Assembly: GCA_021787395.1 (NCBI GenBank)
Contig: JAJYLZ010000006.1
Span: 32,235 to 96,234, forward strand
Direction: 5' to 3'
DNA length: 64,000 nt
DNA from: Chloroflexota bacterium
Lineage (GTDB): Bacteria; Chloroflexota; Limnocylindria; Limnocylindrales; CSP1-4
Made by a program: the position numbers and the translations under genes
Shown: positions 50,200-59,079 of the stretch, in pieces
How positions within the stretch are numbered: the first letter of the stretch is position 1
How the letters are laid out: every line of letters begins with the position of its first letter
The notes under the pieces: generated by a model
Databases searched by the model: none
Seen by the model: the letters and a program-made list of their open reading frames with translations, nothing else
Told to the model about the DNA's origin: nothing

Positions 50200-50351
50200 C
50201 TCCGTGTTGTAACCGGCCGGGGCCGCGAAGGCAAACGCCTGACACACGGCGGACTCCCCCACGTCACTCCTGCGCCTCGCATCGGGCAGGTCGGCACTCG
50301 ACGCCGACGCGACCGGCTGGGCACGCTGGCGAGGCTGGGAGGGGTAGCGAG

Positions 50352-51428
50352 ATGACCACGAACGGGGCATCTTCGATCGGCGCCGTCGGGCGCCCGCGAC
50401 GTCGTTGGCGCAGGTGGCTGGCGGTGGTGGCCGCGATCCTCGCCGTGGTCCTGGCCCTGTCCTACGCCGGGGTCAGCTACGCCGTGTACGACGGGCTGGC
50501 GACCGCCAAGGGCGGCTGCTGGCCGAGCGCCGCGTCGAACACCCCCGACCACTTCACTCTGGACGCCAAGTGGGACGCCGGGCTCGCCGCCCGCTACCGC
50601 ATGCCGACCTTTCAGGACGTGGTGTTCCGCTCGCGCGATCCGTCCATCGCCAGCGTGGACCTGGCGGCCTGGTGGGTCCCGGCTGACGGCGCCTCGGCCG
50701 CCTCGGCGCCGGCGGTCGTCGTGGTGCACGGGATCATGTCCTGCCGCCGCGAGGCCTCGGTCCTGCTCGCCGCGGGGATGCTGCACCAGCACGGCTACTC
50801 CGTGTTCATCATGGACATGCGCAACCACGGCGATTCGGGGTTCAGCCCGGACCGCCAGATCGCCGGCGGCAGCGTGGAGTACCTCGACGTCCTCGGCGGC
50901 TGGGACTGGGTGCGCGAGCAGGGGGTGCCCGCCGACCGGATCGGGATCGTGGGCTTCTCGCTGGGCTCGGCCGTCGTCCTGACCGCGGGCGGCGAGGAGC
51001 CGTCGGTGCGCGCCGTCTGGGCGGACTCGTCCTTCACCAAGATGGACCGGGCGCTGGCGCTGTTCCTCAAGGACCAGCTCCGGCAGCAGTCGTCGCCGCT
51101 CGCGCTCGCGTCGGACACGCTCGTCCCGGGCGCCGTGCTGTGGGGCAGGAGCAGGGGGGTCGACTTCCTCAAGTTCAACCCGATCGACGAGGTCGCGAAG
51201 TACCAGGGACGGCACCTCGCGTTCGTCCACGGCGCCGAGGACGCGGTCCTCCCGGCCTCGATGTCCGCCGAGAACCACGACGCCGCCGTGGCCGCCGGCG
51301 CCCATGCCGCCGACGTCTTCGTGGTGCCGGGGGCGGGCCACACCGAGGCGGTCTACGCCGACCCGTCCGGGTACGAGGCCCGGCTGACGGCGTTCTTCGG
51401 GGAGGCGCTGCGGCCCTCGGGCGAGTGA
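50352..51428 (+). CDS. Membrane-anchored alpha/beta hydrolase
   Basis: The 358-residue protein has a positively charged N-terminus then one transmembrane anchor at about 22-44, leaving the enzyme outside. HGIMSCRREA marks the oxyanion region, the nucleophile elbow is GFSLGS (S203), and the histidine is in GAGHTEAVYADP. A GGGAGGGG Shine-Dalgarno precedes the ATG. The closest recognisable type is the serine aminopeptidase/lysophospholipase-like branch (MDMRNHGDSG); substrate unknown. Confidence 0.88.
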   Translation: MTTNGASSIGAVGRPRRRWRRWLAVVAAILAVVLALSYAGVSYAVYDGLATAKGGCWPSAASNTPDHFTLDAKWDAGLAARYRMPTFQDVVFRSRDPSIASVDLAAWWVPADGASAASAPAVVVVHGIMSCRREASVLLAAGMLHQHGYSVFIMDMRNHGDSGFSPDRQIAGGSVEYLDVLGGWDWVREQGVPADRIGIVGFSLGSAVVLTAGGEEPSVRAVWADSSFTKMDRALALFLKDQLRQQSSPLALASDTLVPGAVLWGRSRGVDFLKFNPIDEVAKYQGRHLAFVHGAEDAVLPASMSAENHDAAVAAGAHAADVFVVPGAGHTEAVYADPSGYEARLTAFFGEALRPSGE

Positions 51429-51576
51429 CCGGAGGCGGGGCCCGAGAGCCGGGGCCGCCTGGCCGCAGGCGGCCGCAGCCGGGCCCCGGACGGCACGCCG
51501 GCGGGATCGGCCAGACTCGTCCGAGCCTGCCGCTCCGTCGCCGGCACCACTCGCGGCGGCGAGCCTGACGGTCGCC

Positions 51577-51582
51577 TAGACT
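51577..51582 (+). promoter_or_regulatory. -10-like hexamer for the CocE/NonD hydrolase
   Basis: TAGACT followed by 6 bases and the GTG at 51589. The identical hexamer and spacing precede thyX and the GAF/PAS kinase. Confidence 0.5.
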
Positions 51583-51588
51583 CCGAGC

Positions 51589-53658
51589 GTGAGCCAGCCC
51601 CACCCGGGTCCCGCGGATCCGGCCACCCACGACGTCGAGGTCCGGTGGGACGTCCGGATCCCGGTGCGCGACGGCCTCCAGATGGCGGCCAACCTGTGGC
51701 TGCCGCGGCCGCGCCCGGACCGGCCGGGGGAGACCTTCCCGGCGATCCTCGAGATGATCCCCTACGGCAAGGACAGCTGGCGCCGCAACGCCGACACCGG
51801 GCGCGGCGAGTGGCTCGCCGCCCGCGGCTTCGCGCTCTGCCGGCTCGACGTCCGGGGGACGGGCGGCTCCCCGGGACTCGCACTCGACGAGTACCTGCCG
51901 GAGCAGACGCAGGACGGCTACGACGCGGTCGAGTGGCTGGCCGCCCAGCCCTGGTGCAGCGGCCGCGTCGGGATGTGGGGGATCAGCTGGGGAGGCTTCA
52001 CGTCCATCCAGGTGGCGATGCTCCGGCCGCCCCACCTGCGGGCGATCCTGCCGATGTACGCCACCGACGACCGGTATCGCGACGACGTGCACCTGCGCGG
52101 CGGGTGCGTGACGGCCAGCGAGAAGAGCCAGTACGCGGTCAGCCAGATGGGCATGAACGCGATGCCGCCGCTGCCCGCCGTCCGGGGCGAGGGCTGGCGC
52201 GACGGCCCGTGGCGCCGCCAGTGGCTCGATCGGCTGGAGCGGACGCCCCCGTGGATCCTGGCCTGGATGCGCCACCAGACCGACGGCCCGTACTGGCGCC
52301 ACGGCTCGCTGGCACCCGACTACGACGCCCTCGACTGCGCGGTGTTCGCCGTGGGCGGCTGGAACGACTCCTACGTGGACCCGGCGTTCCGGATGCAGGA
52401 GCGCTGCCGGGCGATCCCGATCCGGACGCTGGTGGGCAACTGGGTGCACTCCTTCCCCGACGACGCGTACCCCGGCCCGAACGTCAACTGGCTCCACGAG
52501 GCGATCCGCTTCTTCGGCGCGCATCTCCGCGGCGACCCGAGCGGCTGGGACGACGAGCCCGCGATCACCTGGTTCGAGCACGAGTGGGCCGAGCCCGAGG
52601 CGTTCCCGCGGGTATGGCCCGGGCGCTGGCGGGCGGCGACCGCCCTGCCGGTCCCGGGCGTGGTGCCCTGGACGCTGCGGCTGGGCGACGGCTCGCTGAT
52701 CGCGGATGCGGAGAGCGCCGGCGACGGGGTCGACGTGCTCCGCCACCAGGCCACCGTGGGCGCGAGCGGGCCGCTCTCGTGGGGCTCGGGAGGCGCGCCG
52801 AATGGGCTCGCCCGCGACCTCCGCCCCGACGAGGCGCGCGGCCTCGTGTACACGTCGGCGCCGCTGGAGCGCGCGGTGTCCGTCATCGGTCTCCCCGAGG
52901 TTGTGCTCCACCTGTCCGCCACGATGCCCGTCGCGACGTGCGTGGTCCGCGTCTCCGAGGTCGCGCCGTCGGGCGCTTCGGCACTCGTCACCCACGGCGT
53001 GTTCAACCTGACGCACCGGCACTCGGACGCCGATCCGGAGCCGCTCGTCCCGGGGCAGGCGGAGGAGGTGGCGATCCCGCTCCGCGCCACTGGCTACCGC
53101 TTCTCGGCAGGGCACCGGATCCGCCTCGCCGTCCACACCGCGATGTGGCCGATCGTCTGGCCGTCGCCCTACGCCGGCGAGCTGCACGTGCACCACGGCA
53201 CCGCCGCGGCGTCGCGGCTCGTGCTCCCGGTCCTCCCCGACGACGTGCCCACCCCGGAGCCGCCCGTGTTCGACACCTCCGACGCCGGCGTCCGGGAGGT
53301 CGGGGCCGGCGAGGAGGACCCGGCGGTCTGGGAGGTTGCCGAGGACGTGCTCCGGGGCGAGGTCGCGGTGACGATCGGCGAGGGCGGTGCGAGCCTGCTC
53401 GAGGACGGCTCCCGGGTCTACAGCGCCGAGCGTCTCGTCCTGCGCGCCTCCGATCCTGATCCTGCGCACGCCAGCCTCGACACCGAGGTCGCCTACACGT
53501 GGTCCGGCCCCGATTTCTCGGCCGACATCCGGGCCGTCGGCAGGATCGCGTCCGACGAGGCCGCGTTCGACGTCCGGGTGGAGCTCCACGTGCGCCTCGA
53601 CGGGGAGCCGTTCTTCGCGCGCGCGTGGTCGGAGCGGATTGCCCGAAGGCTGGCCTGA
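51589..53658 (+). CDS. CocE/NonD family hydrolase (X-Pro dipeptidyl-peptidase S15-like)
   Basis: The 689-residue cytosolic-looking enzyme has an N-terminal alpha/beta hydrolase (VRIPVRDGLQMAANLWLPRP; nucleophile S133 in GMWGISWGGF; acid and His probably in VGGWNDSYVDP and NWVHSFPD) and the C-terminal jelly-roll domain of the family (PLSWGSGG; YTSAPLERAVSVIGLPEVVLHLS; GHRIRLAVHTAMWPIVWPSP). The last ~130 residues are beyond the usual domain and beta-rich. Likely an ester or amide hydrolase; substrate unknown. Confidence 0.9.
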   Translation: MSQPHPGPADPATHDVEVRWDVRIPVRDGLQMAANLWLPRPRPDRPGETFPAILEMIPYGKDSWRRNADTGRGEWLAARGFALCRLDVRGTGGSPGLALDEYLPEQTQDGYDAVEWLAAQPWCSGRVGMWGISWGGFTSIQVAMLRPPHLRAILPMYATDDRYRDDVHLRGGCVTASEKSQYAVSQMGMNAMPPLPAVRGEGWRDGPWRRQWLDRLERTPPWILAWMRHQTDGPYWRHGSLAPDYDALDCAVFAVGGWNDSYVDPAFRMQERCRAIPIRTLVGNWVHSFPDDAYPGPNVNWLHEAIRFFGAHLRGDPSGWDDEPAITWFEHEWAEPEAFPRVWPGRWRAATALPVPGVVPWTLRLGDGSLIADAESAGDGVDVLRHQATVGASGPLSWGSGGAPNGLARDLRPDEARGLVYTSAPLERAVSVIGLPEVVLHLSATMPVATCVVRVSEVAPSGASALVTHGVFNLTHRHSDADPEPLVPGQAEEVAIPLRATGYRFSAGHRIRLAVHTAMWPIVWPSPYAGELHVHHGTAAASRLVLPVLPDDVPTPEPPVFDTSDAGVREVGAGEEDPAVWEVAEDVLRGEVAVTIGEGGASLLEDGSRVYSAERLVLRASDPDPAHASLDTEVAYTWSGPDFSADIRAVGRIASDEAAFDVRVELHVRLDGEPFFARAWSERIARRLA

Positions 53659-53687
53659 GGGACGTCCGGCCGGTGCACAGCCCGGCG

Positions 53688-53693
53688 TACGAT
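53688..53693 (+). promoter_or_regulatory. -10-like hexamer for the SRPBCC gene at 53700
   Basis: TACGAT followed by 6 bases and the GTG at 53700. Confidence 0.5.
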
Positions 53694-53699
53694 GGCCGC

Positions 53700-54137
53700 G
53701 TGAGCGGCCAGCGGGCGTCCGGCCCTGGGATCCGGCCCATCGACATCGAGGTTGACCTCCCGGTCAGCGCCGACGTCGCCTGGCGCGCCATCACCGATCC
53801 CGACCGCGTCATCGACTGGTTCACGAACGCATCGCCCGTCGGCCCCGTCGGCAGCGTCTACCGCCTGGACTTCGGGGACGGCAGCGTCGTGTCGGGCGAG
53901 ATCCTGGAGCTGGAGCCCGGCCGGCGGCTCGTCCACCTCTGGCGCTGGGAGGGGGCCGACGACGCCGAGACCACGCGCGTCGCCTGGACCGTGACGCCGA
54001 CGGCGGGCGGCTCCACCGTCCGCCTCGTCCACGACGGCTGGGCCGAGGCCGGTCTCGACGCGGCCGCGCGCGACGATCACGAGGGCTACTGGGCCGGCTA
54101 CCTCGAGGACCTGCGCGACCTCCTGTCGGACGGGTGA
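53700..54137 (+). CDS. SRPBCC family protein (AHSA1-like)
   Basis: The 145 residues open with IDIEVDLPVSADVAWRAITDPDRVIDWFTNASPVGPVGSVYRLDFGDG, the AHSA1-type start (DPxxxxxWF). They continue GEILELEPGRRLVHLWRW and end with a helix GYWAGYLEDLRDLL. Its GTG lies 6 bases after TACGAT. Its stop overlaps the MFS transporter start, so the two are co-expressed; a small-molecule-binding role alongside the exporter is possible. Confidence 0.87.
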   Translation: MSGQRASGPGIRPIDIEVDLPVSADVAWRAITDPDRVIDWFTNASPVGPVGSVYRLDFGDGSVVSGEILELEPGRRLVHLWRWEGADDAETTRVAWTVTPTAGGSTVRLVHDGWAEAGLDAAARDDHEGYWAGYLEDLRDLLSDG

Positions 54138-55462
54138 TGGCGCCCGACACCGCCGGGACGCTGCGCTGGCGGATGTGGGGGCGCTACCAGCGCGACGCCC
54201 GGCTGATCCTGGTCACGAGCCTAGTCGCCGGCGCCGCGATCAGCCTGTGGTGGATCGACTTCAACCTGTACCTCGAGGCGACCGGCCTCTCGACGGCGGA
54301 GATCGGCGTGGTGGGCACGCTCGCCAGCATCGCCGGCGGCGCCGTCGCCTTCCCCGCCTCGGCGCTGTCGGATCAGTCGGGCCGTCGAATCGTCTTCGCC
54401 GGGGCGCTCCTCGCCGCGCTCGGCGGGCTGGGCATGCTCATCGTCGCCGGCACTTCCATCCCGCTGATCGCCATCGCGGCGATGCTGTGGTCCGCCGGCA
54501 ACAGCGCGTTCACGGTGGTGGTCCCGCCCTTCCTGGCCGAGCGCTCGGAGCCGGAGCACCGCAACGAGCTGTTCGCGCTCCAGTACGCCGTCCAGAACGT
54601 CACCAACATCGTGGCGGCGGTGCTCGGCGGGCTGGTCGCCGTAGCGGTGGCGGGCTGGCTGGGCATCGATCCGGCGGGCAGGGGCGTCTACCTGGTCATC
54701 CTGCTGATCATGGCCGCACTGCTGGCGGCCGGCATCGGCACGATCAGGGCCCTCTCCGACGATCGGCCGCGCACGATGGCCGGGCCGACGCTGCGCCGGC
54801 TCGGCGAGCCGGCCGCCTTCCCGCCCGACCCGCGCCGCCACCGCGCCCGCCTCGGCATCACGATCGTCGACCGCGCCCGCTTCGCCAGGCTGGTCCTGCC
54901 GGGCTTCCTGATCTCAATCGGCGCCGGCCAGGTGATCCCGTACCTCAACCTGTTCGTCCAGCAGAAGTTCGGCCTGAACCTCGCCGAGCTCAACGCCGTC
55001 TTCGCACTCACCTCGCTGGGGACCGCCGTGGCGATCCTGGTGCAGCCACAGCTCGCCCGGCGGTTCGGGCAGGTGGCCTCGGTCGTCATCGTGCAGGGCG
55101 TCTCGATCCCGTTCCTCGTCGTGCTCGGCTTCTCGCCGGTCCTGTGGATGGTGGTGACCGCAATGGCCGTCCGCAGCTCGCTGATGAACGCGGGGAACCC
55201 GATCGCGAACGCCTTCGCGATGGAGGCGGTGAGCCCGGCCGAGCGCGCCACGCTGTCGGCCGCCGTCAGCGTCCTGTGGCAGCTGGGCTGGGTGATCGGC
55301 GGGGTCTGGTACACGTCGCTGCAGGCCGTGCTCGGCTTCTCCGGCGGCTACACGGTCAACTTCGTGACGATCATCGCCCTGTACACGGTGGCGACCGCGC
55401 TGTACTGGATCTGGTTCCGCGCGCACGACCGACGCCGGCTGGCGGCGCGGGCGGCGGCCTGA
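54134..55462 (+). CDS. MFS transporter
   Basis: The 442-residue protein has about 12 hydrophobic helices. Motif A-like loop FPASALSDQSGRRIVFAGALL follows TM2, and a second repeat starts at the FARLVLPGFLISIGAGQVIPYLNLFVQQKFG helix. Substrate unknown. The sequence GTGATG allows a start at 54134 (GTG) or 54137 (ATG); either overlaps the preceding stop. The only partner in the operon is the SRPBCC gene. Confidence 0.88.
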   Translation: MMAPDTAGTLRWRMWGRYQRDARLILVTSLVAGAAISLWWIDFNLYLEATGLSTAEIGVVGTLASIAGGAVAFPASALSDQSGRRIVFAGALLAALGGLGMLIVAGTSIPLIAIAAMLWSAGNSAFTVVVPPFLAERSEPEHRNELFALQYAVQNVTNIVAAVLGGLVAVAVAGWLGIDPAGRGVYLVILLIMAALLAAGIGTIRALSDDRPRTMAGPTLRRLGEPAAFPPDPRRHRARLGITIVDRARFARLVLPGFLISIGAGQVIPYLNLFVQQKFGLNLAELNAVFALTSLGTAVAILVQPQLARRFGQVASVVIVQGVSIPFLVVLGFSPVLWMVVTAMAVRSSLMNAGNPIANAFAMEAVSPAERATLSAAVSVLWQLGWVIGGVWYTSLQAVLGFSGGYTVNFVTIIALYTVATALYWIWFRAHDRRRLAARAAA

Positions 55463-55588
55463 CCCGCTGGGGGCGGCCAAGGTCCTTGGCGCCGGAAGGG
55501 GACGCCGCGGCGGTCTGAGCCGCTCCAGGCGGTTGCGGCCCGGGGCCCAACGCCGTGGCGGGCTCCTCCACGCCCCCGGCACGGCCGC

Positions 55589-55594
55589 TAGACT
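55589..55594 (+). promoter_or_regulatory. -10-like hexamer for thyX
   Basis: TAGACT followed by 6 bases and the ATG at 55601. Confidence 0.5.
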
Positions 55595-55600
55595 TCGGGC

Positions 55601-56458
55601 ATGGCCGACGTCCCCGACCCCGCCCGCGCCAAGAGCGCGATCCCCAAGAACCCTGGCCGGCACGACCTGGGGATGTCGGCGACGCTCCTGTTCCCGAACC
55701 GCGAGATCGTGGAGCGGTACTACGTCCCGCTCGTGTACACGGCGTGCCGGACCTGCTACTCGGAGCTCGAGCCGCAGGAGATCTTCCGGCGGGCCGTGGA
55801 CGGCGAGATCAACCCCGCGGCCATGCAGCGGCTGATCACCAACGTGATCGAGTCCGGCCACGGGTCCACCATCGAGCACATCGTGTTCACGTTCGCGATC
55901 AGCGGGGTGTCGCGGACGCTGTCGCACCAGCTGGTCCGGCACCGCGCGGGCGTGGCCTTCGACCAGCAGAGCCAGCGCTACGTCAAGTTCAAGGGCGCGG
56001 CCACGATGCTGCCCGGGACCATCGCCGACGGCGACCCCGCCCTCCGCGAGCGCTTCGAGGCCCAGGTTGACGGGGCGCTCGCCCTGTACGGCGAGCTGCT
56101 CGAGGCGGGGGTGCCGGGCGAGGACGCCCGGTTCGTCTTCCCCAACGCCACCCGCACCAACCTGGTGATGACCACGAACCTGCGCGCGCTGATCCACATG
56201 AGCGGCCTGCGGCTGTGCACGATGGCCCAGTGGGAGATCCGCCGCCTGTTCCAGCTGGTCCGCCACGAGGTGTTCGCGGTGTCCCCGTTCCTGGGGTCCT
56301 TCCTCGCCCCCAAGTGCGTGGCCCTGGGCTACTGCGACGAGTTCAACAACCGCGACGGCCACTGCCCGATCCGGCCCCACAAGGACGCGGTGCTGGGCGC
56401 CTGGGCCGAGAAGCGGGCGGCATCGAGGACTGCCGGGCGGGACGCCCCCGCGGAGTAG
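55601..56458 (+). CDS. thyX: FAD-dependent thymidylate synthase
   Basis: The 285-residue enzyme makes dTMP using methylene-THF, FAD and NADPH. The ThyX motif is R113-H114-R115 then eight residues and S124 (RHRAGVAFDQQSQRY), one more than the commonest spacing of seven. HGSTIEHIVFTFAISGVSR precedes it, and NLRALIHMSGLRLCTMAQWEIRRLFQLV later carries the conserved RxL and AQWEIR region. No thyA was seen. Monocistronic, convergent with the PNP gene. Confidence 0.97.
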   Translation: MADVPDPARAKSAIPKNPGRHDLGMSATLLFPNREIVERYYVPLVYTACRTCYSELEPQEIFRRAVDGEINPAAMQRLITNVIESGHGSTIEHIVFTFAISGVSRTLSHQLVRHRAGVAFDQQSQRYVKFKGAATMLPGTIADGDPALRERFEAQVDGALALYGELLEAGVPGEDARFVFPNATRTNLVMTTNLRALIHMSGLRLCTMAQWEIRRLFQLVRHEVFAVSPFLGSFLAPKCVALGYCDEFNNRDGHCPIRPHKDAVLGAWAEKRAASRTAGRDAPAE

Positions 56459-56539
56459 CGCCGGCCGAGCGCAGCGCCGGTGCGCCGGCCCCCGGACGGC
56501 GGCGTCGTCGGACCTCAGCGCGGCGGGCGTCGCCCTCGT

Positions 56540-57400
56540 TCAGAGCTCGGCGATGAAGCGGCGCAGCACGCGCGCGAGGCGCGGGCCCGCCTCGGCGCCG
56601 GCCGCGAGGACCTCCTCGTGGGACAGCGGGACCCCCGTGTACCCGGCGCCCGCGTTGGTCACCAGCGACACGCCGCAGACCTCCAGGCCGGCCCACCGGG
56701 CGGCGATCGCCTCGAGCACGGTGGACATCCCGACGGCGTCGGCGCCCAGGGTGCGGAGCATGCGGACCTCGGCCGGGGTCTCGAAGTTGGGGCCCAGGAG
56801 GCCGGCGTAGACGCCGTCGTCGAGGGCGATCCCCTCGGCGGCCGCGGCCGCGTGCAGCCGCTCGCGCAGGCGGGGCGCCCAGACGTCGGTGAGGTCGGTG
56901 AACCGGGGGCCGAGCTCGTCGGCGTTGGCGCCCACGAGCGGCGAGCGGCCGGTCAGGTTGATGTGGTCGGTGATCGCCATCAGCGTGCCGGGCCCGAAGC
57001 TGGGGTTGACGCCGCCGGCCGCGTTGGTCAGCACCAGGATCGCGGCCCCCAGCTCGCGGAACAGCAGCACCGGCTGGACCACCAGGCCCGGGTCGTTGCC
57101 CTCGTAGAGGTGGAAGCGCCCCTGCAGCGCCACGACCGGAACGCCGGCGAGGGTCCCCAGCAGCAGGCGCCCGGCGTGCCCGGGGGCCGTCGCGACGGGC
57201 CAGCCGGGCAGCTCCTCGAACGGGATCGCGACTGGGCGCTCCACCGCGTCCGCGACGCCGCCGAGGCCCGAGCCCAGCACCAGCCCCACCCGGGGCACGA
57301 GCTGGGTCCTGGCGCGGACGGCAGCCGTGAGCGCGGCGAGGCGGGCGGGCTGCTCGGCGGGGGGAATGGGCTGGGCGCGATCGACGGACGGCCTGGTCAT
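56540..57400 (-). CDS. Purine nucleoside phosphorylase (trimeric class)
   Basis: The 286-residue enzyme cleaves purine nucleosides with phosphate for salvage. Motifs in order: VLGSGLGGVADAV (phosphate loop), APGHAGRLLLG, LQGRFHLYEG, LTNAAGGVNPSFGPG, GLLGPNFETPAEVRMLRTLGADAVGMSTVLEAI (substrate and trimer contacts) and LVTNAGAGY with the final Asn. This is the PunA/inosine-guanosine class. TATGCT lies 8 bases before the ATG. Confidence 0.95.
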   Translation of the reverse strand: MTRPSVDRAQPIPPAEQPARLAALTAAVRARTQLVPRVGLVLGSGLGGVADAVERPVAIPFEELPGWPVATAPGHAGRLLLGTLAGVPVVALQGRFHLYEGNDPGLVVQPVLLFRELGAAILVLTNAAGGVNPSFGPGTLMAITDHINLTGRSPLVGANADELGPRFTDLTDVWAPRLRERLHAAAAAEGIALDDGVYAGLLGPNFETPAEVRMLRTLGADAVGMSTVLEAIAARWAGLEVCGVSLVTNAGAGYTGVPLSHEEVLAAGAEAGPRLARVLRRFIAEL

Positions 57401-57408
57401 GGCGCACC

Positions 57409-57414
57409 AGCATA
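57409..57414 (-). promoter_or_regulatory. -10-like hexamer for the PNP gene
   Basis: TATGCT on the minus strand, 8 bases before the ATG at 57400. Confidence 0.45.
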
Positions 57415-57590
57415 GGGTCCAGACGTCGGGCGCGGACGGGATTCCCGGCCGTTAAAGCTTCGACGCCCGAAGGGAGTACCGACACCGGGATGCCGGTCGC
57501 GTCCCTCCGGGCGCCCGAGGCGGCTGGCCCTCGCGGGCTGCCCACCATCGGCAACGAAGCCTCCGAAGCTCGGACCCTGGGGCCTGGCCG

Positions 57591-57757
57591 TTGATGCGAT
57601 CTCGAGCCGGGCCGTCCGGGGCCCCCGCCTTGATGCGATCTCGGCGTCCACCGGTCGCCGGAGTGGCCTTGAGGCGATCGCCTCCACTCCTGCCTGGCCC
57701 CCGACGGCGTTGAGGTGATCTCCGCCGCCGAGTCGGGTCGGACTTGAGGTTGTCTCC
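57591..57757. repeat. Five direct copies of a 14-base motif, consensus TTGAKGYGATCTCC
   Basis: Copies start at 57591, 57630, 57669, 57710 and 57744, giving steps of 39, 39, 41 and 34 bases. The first two share TTGATGCGATCTCG exactly, the next two have TTGAGG-YGAT, and the last is TTGAGGTTGTCTCC. The 20-27 bases between copies are unrelated. This is too short and irregular for CRISPR, and it looks like an operator or degenerate tandem array. Confidence 0.7.
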
Positions 57758-57830
57758 TCCGTCCCGGGCCTCCGGTGGTCCCTTCGGGCAAGACCAACTC
57801 TACGGGCCCGGTCGGCCGGCTCCAACAGGG

Positions 57831-57905
57831 TTGTCCACGAGTTTGGGGGGCGACGGCGGCGATCCGTCCACGAGTTTCCCACCGCTGTGGACGAGCTGTG
57901 GACGA
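57831..57905. repeat. Cluster of four DnaA-box-like GTCCAC motifs
   Basis: On the plus strand TTGTCCACG starts at 57831 and CCGTCCACG at 57864. On the minus strand TCGTCCACA occurs at 57886-57894 and 57897-57905, 11 bases apart. The plus-strand copies share GTCCACGAGTTT exactly (57833-57844, 57866-57877). High-GC bacterial DnaA boxes are close to TTGTCCACA. No dnaA, dnaN or other replication gene is in the window, so the function is open. Confidence 0.55.
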
Positions 57906-57921
57906 AGCGGCGGGCGGGCGC

Positions 57922-59067
57922 CTACCCCCCCAGCGCGTGCATCTCCACCTTGGGCAGGTCGGCCGTGGCGGCCGAGCGCAGCTCCGAGTACCGGTCGCCG
58001 CGGGACGCCCAGACGCCCGCGATGCGCCCGGCCAGCTCCTCGTCGGTCGCGCCCGCGCGCAGCGGCCCCTTGAGGTCCGTGCCCGCCACGGCGAACAGGC
58101 ACGTGTACAGGCTCCCGTCGGCCGACAGCCGGGCCCGGGTGCAGTCGCCGCAGAAGGGCCGCGTGACCGACGCGATCACGCCCACCTCCCCGCTGCCGTC
58201 GCGATAGCGGTAGCGGCCCGCCACCTCGCCCCGGTAGCCGGCCGAGACCGGCTCCAGCGGCAGCTCCGCGTCCAGCGTCTCGAGGATCTCGTCCGCCGTC
58301 ACCACGTCGTCCAGGCGCCAGCCGTTGGTGTGGCCCACGTCCATGTACTCGATGAACCGCAGCACCAGGCCCTCGTCGCGCGCCCAGCGCGCGAGCGGCA
58401 GGATCGACGCCTCGTTCATGCCCCGGCGCACGACCGTGTTGACCTTGATCGGCGCCAGCCCCGCCGAGCGGGCTGCGGCGATCCCGTCGAGCACCCGCGC
58501 CACGGGGAAGTCCACCCCGTTCATCCGCCCGAACACCTCGTCGTCGAGCGAGTCGAGCGACACCGTCACCCGCTGCAGGCCCGCCTCGGCGAGCGACCCG
58601 GCCAGCGCGCGGAGGGCCGAGCCGTTGGTGGTGAGCGTCAGGTCCACGGGCAGCCCGTCCACGGTCCTCAGGGCGGACAGGTAGCGGACGAGCACCGGCA
58701 GGTCACGGCGGGCGAGGGGCTCGCCGCCGGTGATCCGCAGCTTGTGCACGCCGAGGCCCACGAAGATGGACGCCAGGCGGGCGATCTCCTCGAACGTGAG
58801 CACCAGCTCCCGGGGCAGGAAGGCGAAGGTCCGGCCGAACACCTCGGCGGGCATGCAGTACGGGCACCGGAAGTTGCAGCGATCGGTGACCGAGATGCGG
58901 AGGTCCCGGAGCGCCCTCCCGCGGGTGTCGTCCAGGCCCGGCCGGCCGTCGAACGGGGACGGAGCCGGCAGCGGCGAGGAGCGCGCCGTCCGGGGCCCGG
59001 GCCCGGACGCCCGGGCGGGCTCGGCGCCGGCGGGATCGGCTGGGACGGGCGGGACGCTGGGCTGCAC
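57922..59067 (-). CDS. moaA: GTP 3',8-cyclase (molybdenum cofactor biosynthesis MoaA)
   Basis: The 381-residue radical SAM enzyme performs the first step of molybdopterin synthesis. The N-terminal cluster is CNFRCPYC, the SAM-binding region KLRITGGEPL, and the C-terminal cluster CGDCTR with a third Cys after 13 residues (SLYTC). It ends in the essential Gly-Gly (HALGG). The first ~45 residues before RDLRISVTDRC are a Pro/Ala extension not needed for activity. The GTG at 59067 follows TACCAT by 6 bases. No other moa gene is in the window. Confidence 0.96.
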   Translation of the reverse strand: MQPSVPPVPADPAGAEPARASGPGPRTARSSPLPAPSPFDGRPGLDDTRGRALRDLRISVTDRCNFRCPYCMPAEVFGRTFAFLPRELVLTFEEIARLASIFVGLGVHKLRITGGEPLARRDLPVLVRYLSALRTVDGLPVDLTLTTNGSALRALAGSLAEAGLQRVTVSLDSLDDEVFGRMNGVDFPVARVLDGIAAARSAGLAPIKVNTVVRRGMNEASILPLARWARDEGLVLRFIEYMDVGHTNGWRLDDVVTADEILETLDAELPLEPVSAGYRGEVAGRYRYRDGSGEVGVIASVTRPFCGDCTRARLSADGSLYTCLFAVAGTDLKGPLRAGATDEELAGRIAGVWASRGDRYSELRSAATADLPKVEMHALGG

Positions 59068-59073
59068 CGGCCT

Positions 59074-59079
59074 ATGGTA
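59074..59079 (-). promoter_or_regulatory. -10-like hexamer for moaA
   Basis: TACCAT on the minus strand, 6 bases before the GTG at 59067. Confidence 0.5.

Larger units (their letters stand above)
57401..57921. other. 521-base gene-free region with two repeat clusters
   Basis: It lies between the PNP start and the moaA stop, both on the minus strand. It holds the PNP promoter (57409-57414), five copies of a 14-base motif (57591-57757) and four GTCCAC-core motifs (57831-57905). Open frames crossing it on both strands look non-coding. A TTAAAGCTT patch sits at 57453-57461. Confidence 0.6.

Noticed and set aside
57591..57757. CRISPR array
   Set aside because: The conserved unit is only 14 bases and drifts between copies, spacing is irregular and no cas genes are present.
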